From: Pelagicoccus mobilis
GTDB taxonomy: Bacteria; Verrucomicrobiota; Verrucomicrobiia; Opitutales; Opitutaceae
Direction: 5' to 3'
Assembly: GCF_016595505.1 (NCBI RefSeq)
Contig: NZ_JAENIL010000007.1
Coordinates: forward strand, 62,001-126,000
DNA: 64,000 bases
Part shown: positions 8,609 through 17,265 of the stretch, in pieces
How the letters are laid out: each line of letters starts with the position of its first letter
Position numbering within the stretch: position 1 is the first letter of the stretch
Made by a program: the position numbers and the translations under genes
The notes under the pieces: generated by a model
What the model was told of the DNA's origin: nothing
Seen by the model: only the letters and a program-made list of their open reading frames with translations
Database searches by the model: none

Positions 8609-9246
8609 TTGTCGATAGACCCATTCAGTGCAACAAACGAACAAAGCTTGAAACGACTGGCAGAGACCTACCCTGGCTACGAAGAGGCCAACGACGCGCA
8701 AATCACCCTGCTAGCAGCGGGCATCGACTGTATTGTAGTTCGCAATACACAAGGAGTATGGGACATTGCAGAAGGCAAAGGCGAATCCTACGGAGTCCAG
8801 GTGGACGAGCAGCACCTCGAACAAGCTCAGGAACTTCTAACTCGTCCCATAGCAGATAACTACGATTCACTAACCAAGTGCCCAGTATGCAACAGCACGA
8901 ATGGCAAGAGGTACAGCTACGCAGACTCGCCATGGTTCCTATACCACACGCAAAAAGATTTGATCAAGTGGTGCTGCTCTTGCTTCGTACGCATCCCCTT
9001 TGGGGACGGGGCTGAGATGCCTTGCAGCGGCGTTGTTTGTCCCCACCGGGCTTCAGCCCGCTCGGGGACAAGACGCCTTGCTGCAAGGCATCTCAGCCTC
9101 CGCCACTTAATCAAAGCTTTTTGCGTGTGGTATTAATCACCTGGATCCTGATCCTGCCAATCCTATGGTCCATGTACCTCATCAAGACCCGAGGTCGCCG
9201 CTACAAATGCGAAGACTGTAAACGGCTTTACCGGACAAAGGTCTGA
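8609..9246 (+). pseudogene. DUF2007-like/zinc-ribbon membrane protein, interrupted by a 189-bp insertion
   Basis: The 5' part (TTG 8609 to about 8942) encodes a DUF2007-like region (YPGYEEANDAQITLLAAGID ... GVQVDEQHLEQAQELL) followed by CPVCNS, half of a zinc ribbon. The reading frame is then broken by the palindromic element at 8943-9131. The 3' part (9134-9246) encodes a membrane helix (ITWILILPILWSMYLI) and the second zinc-ribbon half, CEDCKRLYR. Deleting the element plus one copy of the flanking AT (8943-9133) joins the parts in frame as SPWFLLITWILILPILW. The 5' ORF can still produce a truncated 175-residue protein with an unrelated tail. The start codon is uncertain: TTG 8609 has no good ribosome binding site. 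DUF2007 proteins are called putative signal transducers, without proof. Confidence 0.75.
8943..9131. mobile_element. MITE-like palindromic insertion with 2-bp target duplication
   Basis: The element begins ACCACACGCAAAAAG and ends CTTTTTGCGTGTGGT, perfect 15-bp terminal inverted repeats. Complementarity continues inward (TTTGATCAAGTGG with CCACTTAATCAAA). A second long stem pairs GCTGAGATGCCTTGCAGC (9011-9028) with its exact complement (9079-9096). An inner stem pairs GTTTGTCCCC with GGGGACAAG, and the tip is a GGGCTTCAGCCC hairpin. It encodes nothing recognisable. It is flanked by AT on both sides (8941-8942 and 9132-9133). Removing the element and one AT restores the host reading frame. Size, lack of coding capacity and duplication fit a miniature inverted-repeat element; the transposase that moves it is not in this window. 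Confidence 0.8.
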
Positions 9247-10013
9247 AACCGCCCTTGGGCATCCCTACGAGGTCCCCAGGACACGGTCAAACCGGCGAAC
9301 CTCAACAAAGACGCAGGCCTCACTGGTAGATAGGCTTAAGCGGGATTCGATCGATAAATTGAGGCGCTCGCCCGGAGCCTTCGCGTTACTCTTGAGCACC
9401 CACAGCAGCTGAACTGCCATTTGCCATCGAGTAAGTCCGCTATTCCTCGGTAACTCACATTTCCCCTCGAGCGCGTCAGCAAAAGACAATGAGCGAGAAC
9501 AAATTCCTCAGACAGCCTAAGAGGACTCTACCCCAGTCTCCCTCTGAACGCCTCAATGCCGGAACAAGCCTAAACAAGCGAACAACAGCGAAACTCCAAG
9601 CAAGAGCCCTAACCCGATCAAGCTGCGAGAAAGCCCCTGAAAAGGAGTCGTCCTCCGAATCACCCTAATGAGTTTAATCTAAAACCTCCTAACACATTCT
9701 TTAGTGTTAAATACTATATAGAAGAATTGAGTCACCCCGACATACAATACTCACGAATATCGCAGCATTACTACTATCGTAAAAAGCGCTTCAGCGCTAT
9801 ATTTCACACCACTCAATATTGGCTTATTTTATTTTTCACATTCCACGATAATTATGGAACAGAACCCGAAATATGATAACGAACACCAACGTGAAACAGG
9901 GAGCCTAGCCAAAGCTGCCCGACCTGTTTACACAAGCGGATCCAACTGATTTAACAAACGTAAACGATTCATCGTTATATCATATAAGCCCCTCGTTTTA
10001 TTGATTCTGAACC
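9247..10013. other. Intergenic region, AT-rich in its second half
   Basis: No convincing gene is present. A minus-strand ORF at 9265-9489 (74 codons) has no recognised family or clear start signal. From about 9660 the base composition becomes markedly AT-rich compared with the surroundings. A small hairpin AGCGC-TTCA-GCGCT lies at 9785-9798. The last 60 bp hold a palindromic operator-like site and TATAAT-like sequences before the next gene. A long leader or horizontally acquired flank is possible. Confidence 0.5.
9963..9976. promoter_or_regulatory. Palindromic operator-like site upstream of the CBM protein gene
   Basis: AACGAT-TC-ATCGTT is a perfect 6-bp inverted repeat with a 2-bp spacer, ending 37 bp before ATG 10014. 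The size and symmetry resemble LacI-family sugar-regulator operators. Next to it is TATATCATATAAG, which could contain a -10 element. No regulator gene is nearby, so the assignment is tentative. Confidence 0.3.
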
Positions 10014-12158
10014 ATGAGATCCTCCCTATCTAAATCACTAAGTATTATACTGCTAACACTTTTCGCATCAGGCTTGCTTTCGGCAGCCGAAATGAAAGTT
10101 TTCGACTGGAACGAGCCGATTACCGAGAAATACAGAGGATTCCCTCATAACACGCCACCCATGGAAAACGGCAATTGGGTGAGTCCGATAAACTACGCCG
10201 GCGGCACCTTCCACATCAGGATCGAAGTCAAAAGCCAGCCCGTCGCCCAGTCGATGAATCTGCAATTTTGCGTCTGGCAGGCGAAAGACGGCTACAACTA
10301 CGAGCTGGAAACCTGTACCGACGAGATGCCAATCGTAAAAGGCATTCCCGGCACCGTCGTAACCACCTCCCAAGCCATATCCGACATGTGGAAAAAAGAC
10401 GGGAAGCCCATCGAATGGTGGCGGGCTCGATACCGAAACGGTGTAGCCGTAAAGACTAGCTCAGGCCTCCCGGTCAGCAACTACCTCGGGTGGAACTGGA
10501 ACGGAGAGGATCCCAAGAAGTGGTATCCACTCGACATCAGATACACCGTCGTCGTCGTGTCGAAAGGAAGCACCTTCTCCGGATGGCACAACTACATCGA
10601 TGGGGTAAGCCCAGAGCCAAATCCAGAGCCCGAACCAGTGCCGGACGGTCCCACCGTCGCCAACGGAGGATTCGAATCGGGCATGAAGTCGTGGAGCTTC
10701 TACACAAACGGAACCGGAACCGCGAAAACGAAAACACCGGGTCACGCAAGCTCCAGCACCGCAGCCCAAGTCTCGATCGATAGCTTAGGATCGAACACGC
10801 AACTCTTCCAATCAGGCATCTGGCTCAAACCGAACACCGAATACGAGGTCTCCTTCGCCGCCTATTCAAACACAGGAAACGACCTCAGCGTCTCCCTCAG
10901 CAAGCATGGGCCTCCGTACAACAGCTACGGTATCAATCGCAAGACGGTGGACATCACAACCGGCTGGAAGCTGCATAGCTTTAAATTCACCACCAAAGGC
11001 TTCGATTCAACCGTATCGGACGGCCGCATTTCATTCTGGTTCGCCGACCACGCCAAAGATGGCGATCGCTACTGCATCGACAACATTGAGATCGTCGAAG
11101 TGGGCTCGGAACCAGAACCTGAGCCGGAACCGGAGCCAGAACCAGAACCAGAGCCCACCCCTTCTGACAACGTCCTGCAAAACAGCGGGTTCGAAGACGG
11201 ACTATCCTATTGGAAGTTCTACACCAACGGGTCTGGAGACGTGAATACAACGACCCCATCGGATAGGAACACCGGCAAGGTAGCCCAGGTTTCAATCGAC
11301 TCGATCGGATCAAACACGCAACTGTACCAATCCGGCATTCCTCTCAAACCGAACACCGAATACGTCCTATCCTTTCTCGCGTACTCAAACGTCGGAAACG
11401 ACCTGCGCATATTCCTAAACAAGCACACCTCCCCTTACACCAACTACGGCTTGAACCGGGTGAAAGTGGATATCAAATCGGGTTGGACTCAGCACACCCT
11501 CGCCTTCACGACCAAAGGTTTCAGCTCCGAAGTCTCAGACGGGCGCATCTCGTTCTGGTTCTCCGACGATGCGAAAAACGGCGATCGGTACTGCCTCGAC
11601 AACATCGTGATCGCCGAAGCGAGCGCGGGCTCAACTCCGGATCCAGAGCCAGAGCCGGAACCAGAGCCTGAACCTGAACCCACTCCCACCCCGAGCTCAA
11701 ACGACCTGCAAAACGGCAGCTTCGAAAACGGAATGGCAAACTGGAGCTTCTACACGAGCGGATCCGGCTATACCAAGACAACGTTCTCGAACTACAACGG
11801 CTCAGGCAACGCGCTCCTGGTAGCCCTCGGAAGCGCCGGCTCGAACATACAGCTGCTGCAATCCGGCGTCCCGCTTGAACCAAACACTGAATACGTGCTC
11901 ACCTTCGCCGCCTATTCGAACTCCGGACACGATCTAAAAGTGGCTCTCAACCAGCACGGATCGCCCTACAAAAACTACGGCCTCAACAGAGTACCAGTGG
12001 ACCTCACCACAGGCTGGAAGACCTTCACCATCAACTTCACGACCAAGAACTTCAGCTCGCCAGTCACAGACGGAAGACTCTACTTCTGGTTCGCCGACGA
12101 CGCCAAGGCGGGCGATTGGTACTACATCGACCACGTCAACCTCTCCAAAGCGAACTAG
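10014..12158 (+). CDS. Secreted multi-modular protein: unique N-terminal domain plus three CBM4/9-like repeats
   Basis: A 714-residue exported protein. Residues 1-24 are a signal peptide ending LLSAAE. Residues 25-200 form a domain I do not recognise (EMKVFDWNEP ... GWHNYIDG), rich in Trp and Tyr. Three related carbohydrate-binding-type modules follow, about 213-365, 388-542 and 566-713. Each starts N-G/S-x-FE-x-G-x-x-x-W-x-FYT and contains SNTQLxQSGxxLxPNTEY and DGRxxFWFxD. The modules are separated by Pro-Glu repeat linkers encoded around 10608-10645, 11107-11160 and 11636-11690, typical of extracellular multidomain glycan-binding proteins. The layout suggests surface or secreted polysaccharide binding, or an enzyme with a novel catalytic domain. 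The gene stands alone between a long leader and a strong hairpin. Confidence 0.75.
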   Translation: MRSSLSKSLSIILLTLFASGLLSAAEMKVFDWNEPITEKYRGFPHNTPPMENGNWVSPINYAGGTFHIRIEVKSQPVAQSMNLQFCVWQAKDGYNYELETCTDEMPIVKGIPGTVVTTSQAISDMWKKDGKPIEWWRARYRNGVAVKTSSGLPVSNYLGWNWNGEDPKKWYPLDIRYTVVVVSKGSTFSGWHNYIDGVSPEPNPEPEPVPDGPTVANGGFESGMKSWSFYTNGTGTAKTKTPGHASSSTAAQVSIDSLGSNTQLFQSGIWLKPNTEYEVSFAAYSNTGNDLSVSLSKHGPPYNSYGINRKTVDITTGWKLHSFKFTTKGFDSTVSDGRISFWFADHAKDGDRYCIDNIEIVEVGSEPEPEPEPEPEPEPEPTPSDNVLQNSGFEDGLSYWKFYTNGSGDVNTTTPSDRNTGKVAQVSIDSIGSNTQLYQSGIPLKPNTEYVLSFLAYSNVGNDLRIFLNKHTSPYTNYGLNRVKVDIKSGWTQHTLAFTTKGFSSEVSDGRISFWFSDDAKNGDRYCLDNIVIAEASAGSTPDPEPEPEPEPEPEPTPTPSSNDLQNGSFENGMANWSFYTSGSGYTKTTFSNYNGSGNALLVALGSAGSNIQLLQSGVPLEPNTEYVLTFAAYSNSGHDLKVALNQHGSPYKNYGLNRVPVDLTTGWKTFTINFTTKNFSSPVTDGRLYFWFADDAKAGDWYYIDHVNLSKAN

Positions 12159-12204
12159 GGTCGCACAAAACATTTCAGGGGCCAAAGCCCCCGCCCCACT
12201 CCAG

Positions 12205-12246
12205 AGGCCCACGCAGGCAGAGCCCAAACGCTCCCTGCGTGGGCCT
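12205..12246 (+). terminator. Strong hairpin after the CBM protein gene
   Basis: AGGCCCACGCAGG (12205-12217) pairs perfectly over 13 bp with CCTGCGTGGGCCT (12234-12246), with a 16-nt loop. It lies 46 bp after the stop at 12158. No U-run follows, so it is either a factor-assisted terminator or a REP-like element. Confidence 0.5.
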
Positions 12247-12369
12247 CAACAGTATCGACTCGCCGGATACCATTCCAGAGCTGAAGCTCCTCTTCGAGAA
12301 GGCGTACGGACGATTTTGCCGCACTTCGTCTTGCGCAGCCTCCCGCCTGCCATCTAGCTTTCCCGGCTT

Positions 12370-14112
12370 ATGTACAAACTCCGGTCCTATCAACAGCAAG
12401 CGGTCGACAGCACGCTCAGTTACTTCAGGAAGAAGCGCCTGCCCGCAGTCATCGTTTTGCCTACCGGAGCTGGCAAGAGTCTGGTCATAGCGGAACTCGC
12501 CAAGATCGCCAAAGGACGCGTCCTCGTCCTCGCCCACGTCAAGGAACTGGTCGAGCAAAACCACCTCAAGTACGAGAGCTACGGACTGGAAGCAGGCATC
12601 TATTCCGCCGGACTCAACCAGAAAGACAGCACCCAAAAGGTCATCTTCGGCAGCATCCAATCCGTCGCCAACGCCGAAGACAGCTTCTTCCAAGACTTCA
12701 CCCTCCTCGTCATCGACGAGTGCCACCGCGTCGGCCTCGAGCCTGACAGCCAATACGCCCAAGTCATTAAACGGCTAAAGCTAAACAACCAGAAGATCGC
12801 CATCCTCGGCCTCACAGCCACCCCCTACCGCCTCGGCCTAGGCTGGATCTACAACTTCTCCCATCGCGGCGAACTCAAGACCCGCGAGATGCGTTTCTTC
12901 AAGCACTGCGTCTACGAGTTGCCGCTCGAGTACATGATCAAAAACAAATACCTCACGCCCCCCGTGAAGGTAGACATACCGGTGACCTCATACGATTTCT
13001 CCGAGCTCACCGAGGGCAGCGGATCCTACACCATGGCACAGCTCGAGGAAGTCCTGAAACAGCAGCGACGCCTCACCCCCCTCATCATCAAGAACATCGT
13101 CGACATCACCGAGAGTTATCAACGGCAGGGAGTGATGATCTTCAGCTCCACCGTCAATCACGCTCAAGAAGTCATGCAGAGCCTGCCCGAAGGGCAAGCC
13201 AGACTCGTCCTAGGCAACACCGAAGACAGCGAACGCGACCAGATCATCGAAGCCTTCAAAAACAAGGAATTCAAATACCTGGTAAACGTATCCGTTCTGA
13301 CCACCGGCTTCGACGCCGTGCACGTCGATGTCATCGCCATCCTCCGCCCCACCGAATCCGTTAGCCTCTACCAGCAGATCATCGGCCGTGGTCTCCGTTT
13401 GGATACAAACAAAAAAGACTGCCTCGTCCTGGACTACACCGGTATGGGTCACAATATCTACACCCCTGAAGTCGGCGAAAAGAAACCCTCCCGCGAATCC
13501 GTGCCCGTCGAAGTAGCCTGTCCTGAGTGCGGCTTCGTAAACGACTTCTGGGGTATCGTCGACGAGATGGGAAAAATAGTCGAACACTTCGGGCGCAAAT
13601 GTCGCGGAGCGATCCAAAAACCGGAAACCTACGAGTTCACACCTTGCGGTTATCGCTTCCGCTACAAGATCTGCGATCAATGCGGCTCAGAGAACGACAT
13701 CACCGCTCGCGAGTGCTGCCGCTGTGGATACACACTCATCGACCCCGACACCAAGCTCAAGCAAGCCAAGCTCTCCAAAGACGCCCACGTCCTAACACCC
13801 GACTCAATCGAGATGCTAGAGCGAAGCGACAAAAACGGGAATCCCTACCTGCAAGTAAAGTACTACGACTACGACGCCCGTTACCTCTCAGAGATGCACT
13901 ATCTCAATAACGCAACCGCCCTAAAAAAATTCGACATCAATTTTCTCAGATCTCATCTCAGAACCCCCGAGCAAAGAGTGCCCATCAGATCGGTTGACGA
14001 CGTATTAAAAATTCAACCACACCTCAGAATGCCCTCTTTCGTCATCGCTCGCAAGCAAGGCAAATTCTGGAAGATCACCGAAAAGATCTTCGCCGAAGAG
14101 TTGGGACGTTAA
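12370..14112 (+). CDS. radD: RadD (YejH) superfamily 2 DNA helicase/ATPase
   Basis: A 580-residue protein closely matching the length (586) and layout of Escherichia coli RadD. It opens [12 protein letters not shown]; Walker A is PTGAGKS (Lys36), the DECH box starts at residue 116, motif III is GLTATPYR, and motif VI is [10 protein letters not shown]. The region from about 378 to 460 contains two C-x-x-C zinc-binding pairs (CPECG, CDQCG) and further cysteines, as in RadD. In E. coli RadD acts with RecA in recombination and helps cells survive DNA crosslinks and double-strand breaks. ATG 12370 matches the family start. It is a single-gene unit facing a minus-strand gene. The high resemblance to the gammaproteobacterial protein would fit horizontal transfer, which I cannot test here. 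Confidence 0.92.
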   Translation: MYKLRSYQQQAVDSTLSYFRKKRLPAVIVLPTGAGKSLVIAELAKIAKGRVLVLAHVKELVEQNHLKYESYGLEAGIYSAGLNQKDSTQKVIFGSIQSVANAEDSFFQDFTLLVIDECHRVGLEPDSQYAQVIKRLKLNNQKIAILGLTATPYRLGLGWIYNFSHRGELKTREMRFFKHCVYELPLEYMIKNKYLTPPVKVDIPVTSYDFSELTEGSGSYTMAQLEEVLKQQRRLTPLIIKNIVDITESYQRQGVMIFSSTVNHAQEVMQSLPEGQARLVLGNTEDSERDQIIEAFKNKEFKYLVNVSVLTTGFDAVHVDVIAILRPTESVSLYQQIIGRGLRLDTNKKDCLVLDYTGMGHNIYTPEVGEKKPSRESVPVEVACPECGFVNDFWGIVDEMGKIVEHFGRKCRGAIQKPETYEFTPCGYRFRYKICDQCGSENDITARECCRCGYTLIDPDTKLKQAKLSKDAHVLTPDSIEMLERSDKNGNPYLQVKYYDYDARYLSEMHYLNNATALKKFDINFLRSHLRTPEQRVPIRSVDDVLKIQPHLRMPSFVIARKQGKFWKITEKIFAEELGR

Positions 14113-14124
14113 GGCTCGGCACCC

Positions 14125-15279
14125 TCAATCCGCTTGCTCGAGCACGACTTGAATCTTCACTGGATCCCCACTCTTCACAGCCGTACAAAGACGGCGAAAG
14201 CGTTCACCGTTAGCAGCCTGCAAGTCAGCTTTCATGGAGAAACTGCCGCGAAACTGGATCGTTTTGCGAGAACCATCCCTAGTACAGAGTTGACCGAGGA
14301 AGATGAGAAACCTTTCCATTACAGCTCGATCAACCGAACCCTCCTCTTCTAACAGCCGAGCCAAAAGAGGAGCGAACACATAGGCGCCATGGTCAAACTG
14401 CGTGAGGGCAAACGCTTTTAGATCGAACAAAGACCGATCCATCACAGCTTCGAGCGCAAGAGACACTTCGCTGCTCTGCGTTTCTAAGCGATTATCAGCC
14501 GTGACCATTCTCCTGATACGCACGATCGTACGCTCCAAGGAAGCAGCATCCTCCAAGATGGCTTGAGGAGCTACAGTTGAATCGCCGTCACTAAACCGTT
14601 CTGCAATGCCGAAAAGCTCTTCGGCAACTTCCGCGTAAAATACGATACGGCTTTCATCCAGATAGAACGTTCGCGATCCGAAATCCCCGCTGGCTCCCGC
14701 ATCGCAGCAAGTCATCACCACCAGAAGATCCAAAAACAAGCGCCTACGCCGCGTGTTCATTTTGAGAAGCTCCAATAGGACAGGTTCGAGAAACACATTT
14801 GAAACCTCTCCCAAGCGGGCTATCCCTAGGTGGCTGTGATACCGACTCAACCCCACAAGCAAGGTAGCGTTCTCCTCGCTCCATCGTAGTTCGTTCACCA
14901 GTACGGCAGCCTTATTCGAGACATAGTCTCCCGAGCGTTCCTCATGCCCGCTACCAACATAGCGAAGAGTCTCCCGGTCACACTTCCCAATGTCGTGGAC
15001 ACGCATGAGCCAAAGCAAGAACCGGGATGCATCCCGCAACTCTTCGCCGTTCTCCAATGAGAGCGAAGCATCAATGCGCTGCGTGACCCGATCGAAAATC
15101 GCCACCCCCTTCCCGCCCAAGAGTCTCCCGATTTCATTTCCCTCATTCGAACCGCTCCACACCACCGCACGAGCGAGCTCCATACAGCGCTCGATATGGG
15201 CCTGCTCCGTCGGGATGGAAGCGATAGCAGTTTGCAAACCGCTAACCTCCTCCGAAAAGACGTCTTCAAAAGATCTCAT
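14125..15279 (-). CDS. HD-domain metal-dependent phosphohydrolase family protein
   Basis: A 384-residue protein with an HD-type signature: VHDIGK about residue 94, a further histidine in SRYHSHLG, and a late MTCCDAG aspartate, in the order H...HD...H...D expected for HD phosphohydrolases. The first metal His would lie in QAHIERCMELAR. Such enzymes cleave phosphate esters of nucleotides or second messengers; the substrate here is unknown. The start at 15279 (MRSFEDVF) is preferred because the 22 residues upstream look untranslated. The gene ends 12 bp from the convergent radD end. The SUMF1/PEGA gene is 127 bp upstream on the same strand. Confidence 0.65.
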   Translation of the reverse strand: MRSFEDVFSEEVSGLQTAIASIPTEQAHIERCMELARAVVWSGSNEGNEIGRLLGGKGVAIFDRVTQRIDASLSLENGEELRDASRFLLWLMRVHDIGKCDRETLRYVGSGHEERSGDYVSNKAAVLVNELRWSEENATLLVGLSRYHSHLGIARLGEVSNVFLEPVLLELLKMNTRRRRLFLDLLVVMTCCDAGASGDFGSRTFYLDESRIVFYAEVAEELFGIAERFSDGDSTVAPQAILEDAASLERTIVRIRRMVTADNRLETQSSEVSLALEAVMDRSLFDLKAFALTQFDHGAYVFAPLLARLLEEEGSVDRAVMERFLIFLGQLCTRDGSRKTIQFRGSFSMKADLQAANGERFRRLCTAVKSGDPVKIQVVLEQAD

Positions 15280-15406
15280 ATGACAAACAAGAGAAGCGGT
15301 CAAAAAACGCGTCCAACCACGAGCTCGAAGCCAAAATAGGCTCAATCAAGCAATCAGTCAAATTCAGCTGCGGCGTATTGGAAATTCAACGACCTCGTTC
15401 AATCCC

Positions 15407-17224
15407 TCAACTCTTCTTGGAAAGGCAAAGACGCATTCCTATAAAGCCCGAACGCTCAGTTACAGGATTTCCGCTTTCACGATAAGCCGCCCGACAGAAT
15501 CGAGCATAGCGATGCCAGCTCCCTCCCCGATGTACGCGCTCCCATCCGATCTCCGGACCTTTCGGGTCCGTCTGCAGGTGCGGCTTGTAGTCCGCTTTCC
15601 AATCGAGACACCATTCCGAAACATTGCCCAACATATCATACAAGCCCCACGCATTGGGCTGCTTTAGCCCGACTTCATGCGTCCCCTTGTAAGGCTGCGC
15701 GTATTGCATTTCCTCCCAGTTAAAACTGCTTTCCCCCTTGTATTCGACACCACTGTTCCCCGAGTACCAAGCGATTGTGTCGAGCTCCCGAATGTTGTTT
15801 TTGCCAGAAATCTTAATCGGCCCCGAATACACCGGACTAGAGCTTCCCGCCCGACACGCGAACTCCCATTGAGCTTCAGTAGGAAGCGTATACTCGTACC
15901 CCGGCAAAAGCCTCCCCGCTTCTCTTTCCCGTTTCGTCAACGCCTCACAAAATCGCTTAGCCTGCTCCCAAGTTATATTTTCAATCGGAGCGTTCTCTCC
16001 CGCCTTCCTGAACACTGCCGGATGCTTTCCGTTCATCAAACTCCACTCACGCTGAGATACTTCGAACTTCCCCATCCAATACCCGTCGCTCAGCACCACG
16101 ACGTGGCGAGGGCTTTCATCTCCATCACGTCCGGGCTCCCACTTGGGGCTACCCATATTAAAACGGCCTGGCTCGATCCACTTCATCTCAATCCCTAAAT
16201 TCGGAACCGTCCAATCACTCCTCTCGACCATCCGATCTAGCTCCTTCATCGCGCCCGCAAGCTGGAGGTTCTCGCCCTCCAAGACGACTCCGCTCAACCG
16301 CACGCTTTCGTGAGTATCGGACTGAAGGACCACTTCGACTTCACCTGTGGGCACCTCCTCCATCTCGTACGGAGTCACTCCAACCACTTCACCATCCATC
16401 ACCACATTAGCGCCAGTTGGTACGCTATTTATGGATACAGTTCCAGTAAGTCGCTCCATGCGAACCAAATTCAGTTTTGTGATCCGGCCTTCCTCCACCG
16501 TCGCCGTGAGGTTCAGATCTCGATAGCCTTCAGCCTCCGCCGAGATAGTGTAAGTCCCCATCGGAAGTGACTCGTTTTTGATCTGGCCGACTGCCTTCAG
16601 TTCATCCCCTACCAAAATCTCCGCCTCATCCGGAATCACTCGAATCCCAATCGCGCCGCGTCCCTTCCCAAAAATCGAACGCCGACTGCCTGGCTGAGGC
16701 TCGTCCTTTTCAGATTCAGAAAAGCTACGCTCCAAGGCCTCAAGCATTGGACGCCCGTTCGCCATTCCATCCTTTCTCGAAACGACCTTATACACCGCAG
16801 CTCCACCTACCAAAAGCAACGCCAGGCACAAAACACCCAGTCTAAGCCAACGAGTCGAAGCCTTCTCAGATTCGCTTTCATCCGACTCCTCTAGCGTCGC
16901 CGAACTCCCTCCTTGCCTTTTCCCCACCGAAACCCGCACCAGAAAAAAGATAGCCACCCCAATTGGCCCCAGGAACAAACCCAACACAAACCAGCCAACG
17001 CTCAGCTTTTCCCTATGCCTAGACTCGAAAAACAACCAGAGAGCAAAACCCAAATAACGTAGCCTGTCCGCAACGAGCAAGAGATAGGAACTCCGCTCAT
17101 CAAATGCCAAACCACCCGCCAGTATCTCCTGCTGAGATTGCACGAGAGTATTGCTCAGATTGATGCTCACCAGCATCAACGCAATCGAGGCAAGGATCCA
17201 AAACAGCTTGCTTGATACACTCAT
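15407..17224 (-). CDS. Membrane protein with PEGA domains and an SUMF1/FGE-like domain
   Basis: A 605-residue protein. Residues 5-30, about 50-100 and about 128-148 are hydrophobic and likely span the membrane. About 195-260 and 262-340 are PEGA-type beta modules (TVSINSVPTGANVVMDGEVVG). About 345-605 is a formylglycine-generating-enzyme/SUMF1 domain (MGSPKWEPGRDGDE, LPTEAQWEFACRAG, MLGNVSEWCLDW, RGGSWH). In genuine FGEs the RGGS stretch is followed by two copper-binding cysteines; here only one (FCRAAYR) is present, so formylglycine synthesis is unlikely. Such proteins are common in Verrucomicrobia and Planctomycetes, with unclear roles. It forms a likely transcript with the upstream gene at 17266-18387, 41 bp away. 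Confidence 0.85.
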   Translation of the reverse strand: MSVSSKLFWILASIALMLVSINLSNTLVQSQQEILAGGLAFDERSSYLLLVADRLRYLGFALWLFFESRHREKLSVGWFVLGLFLGPIGVAIFFLVRVSVGKRQGGSSATLEESDESESEKASTRWLRLGVLCLALLLVGGAAVYKVVSRKDGMANGRPMLEALERSFSESEKDEPQPGSRRSIFGKGRGAIGIRVIPDEAEILVGDELKAVGQIKNESLPMGTYTISAEAEGYRDLNLTATVEEGRITKLNLVRMERLTGTVSINSVPTGANVVMDGEVVGVTPYEMEEVPTGEVEVVLQSDTHESVRLSGVVLEGENLQLAGAMKELDRMVERSDWTVPNLGIEMKWIEPGRFNMGSPKWEPGRDGDESPRHVVVLSDGYWMGKFEVSQREWSLMNGKHPAVFRKAGENAPIENITWEQAKRFCEALTKREREAGRLLPGYEYTLPTEAQWEFACRAGSSSPVYSGPIKISGKNNIRELDTIAWYSGNSGVEYKGESSFNWEEMQYAQPYKGTHEVGLKQPNAWGLYDMLGNVSEWCLDWKADYKPHLQTDPKGPEIGWERVHRGGSWHRYARFCRAAYRESGNPVTERSGFIGMRLCLSKKS

Positions 17225-17265
17225 TGTAAAAATTCCTTCGCTAGACCGAGTTCGAAAACAGAGGC

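Noticed and set aside
9265-9489. Minus-strand ORF of 74 codons in the leader region
   Set aside because: No recognisable family, no ribosome binding site, and its composition is not protein-like. Noted only in the intergenic entry.
11107-11690. Regular short repeats suggestive of a CRISPR or VNTR
   Set aside because: They are Pro-Glu linker codons (CCA/CCG GAA/GAG) inside a coding frame, with no spacers.
15407-17224. Genuine formylglycine-generating enzyme for the nearby sulfatase
   Set aside because: Only one of the two active-site cysteines is visible, and PEGA and membrane parts indicate a different role.
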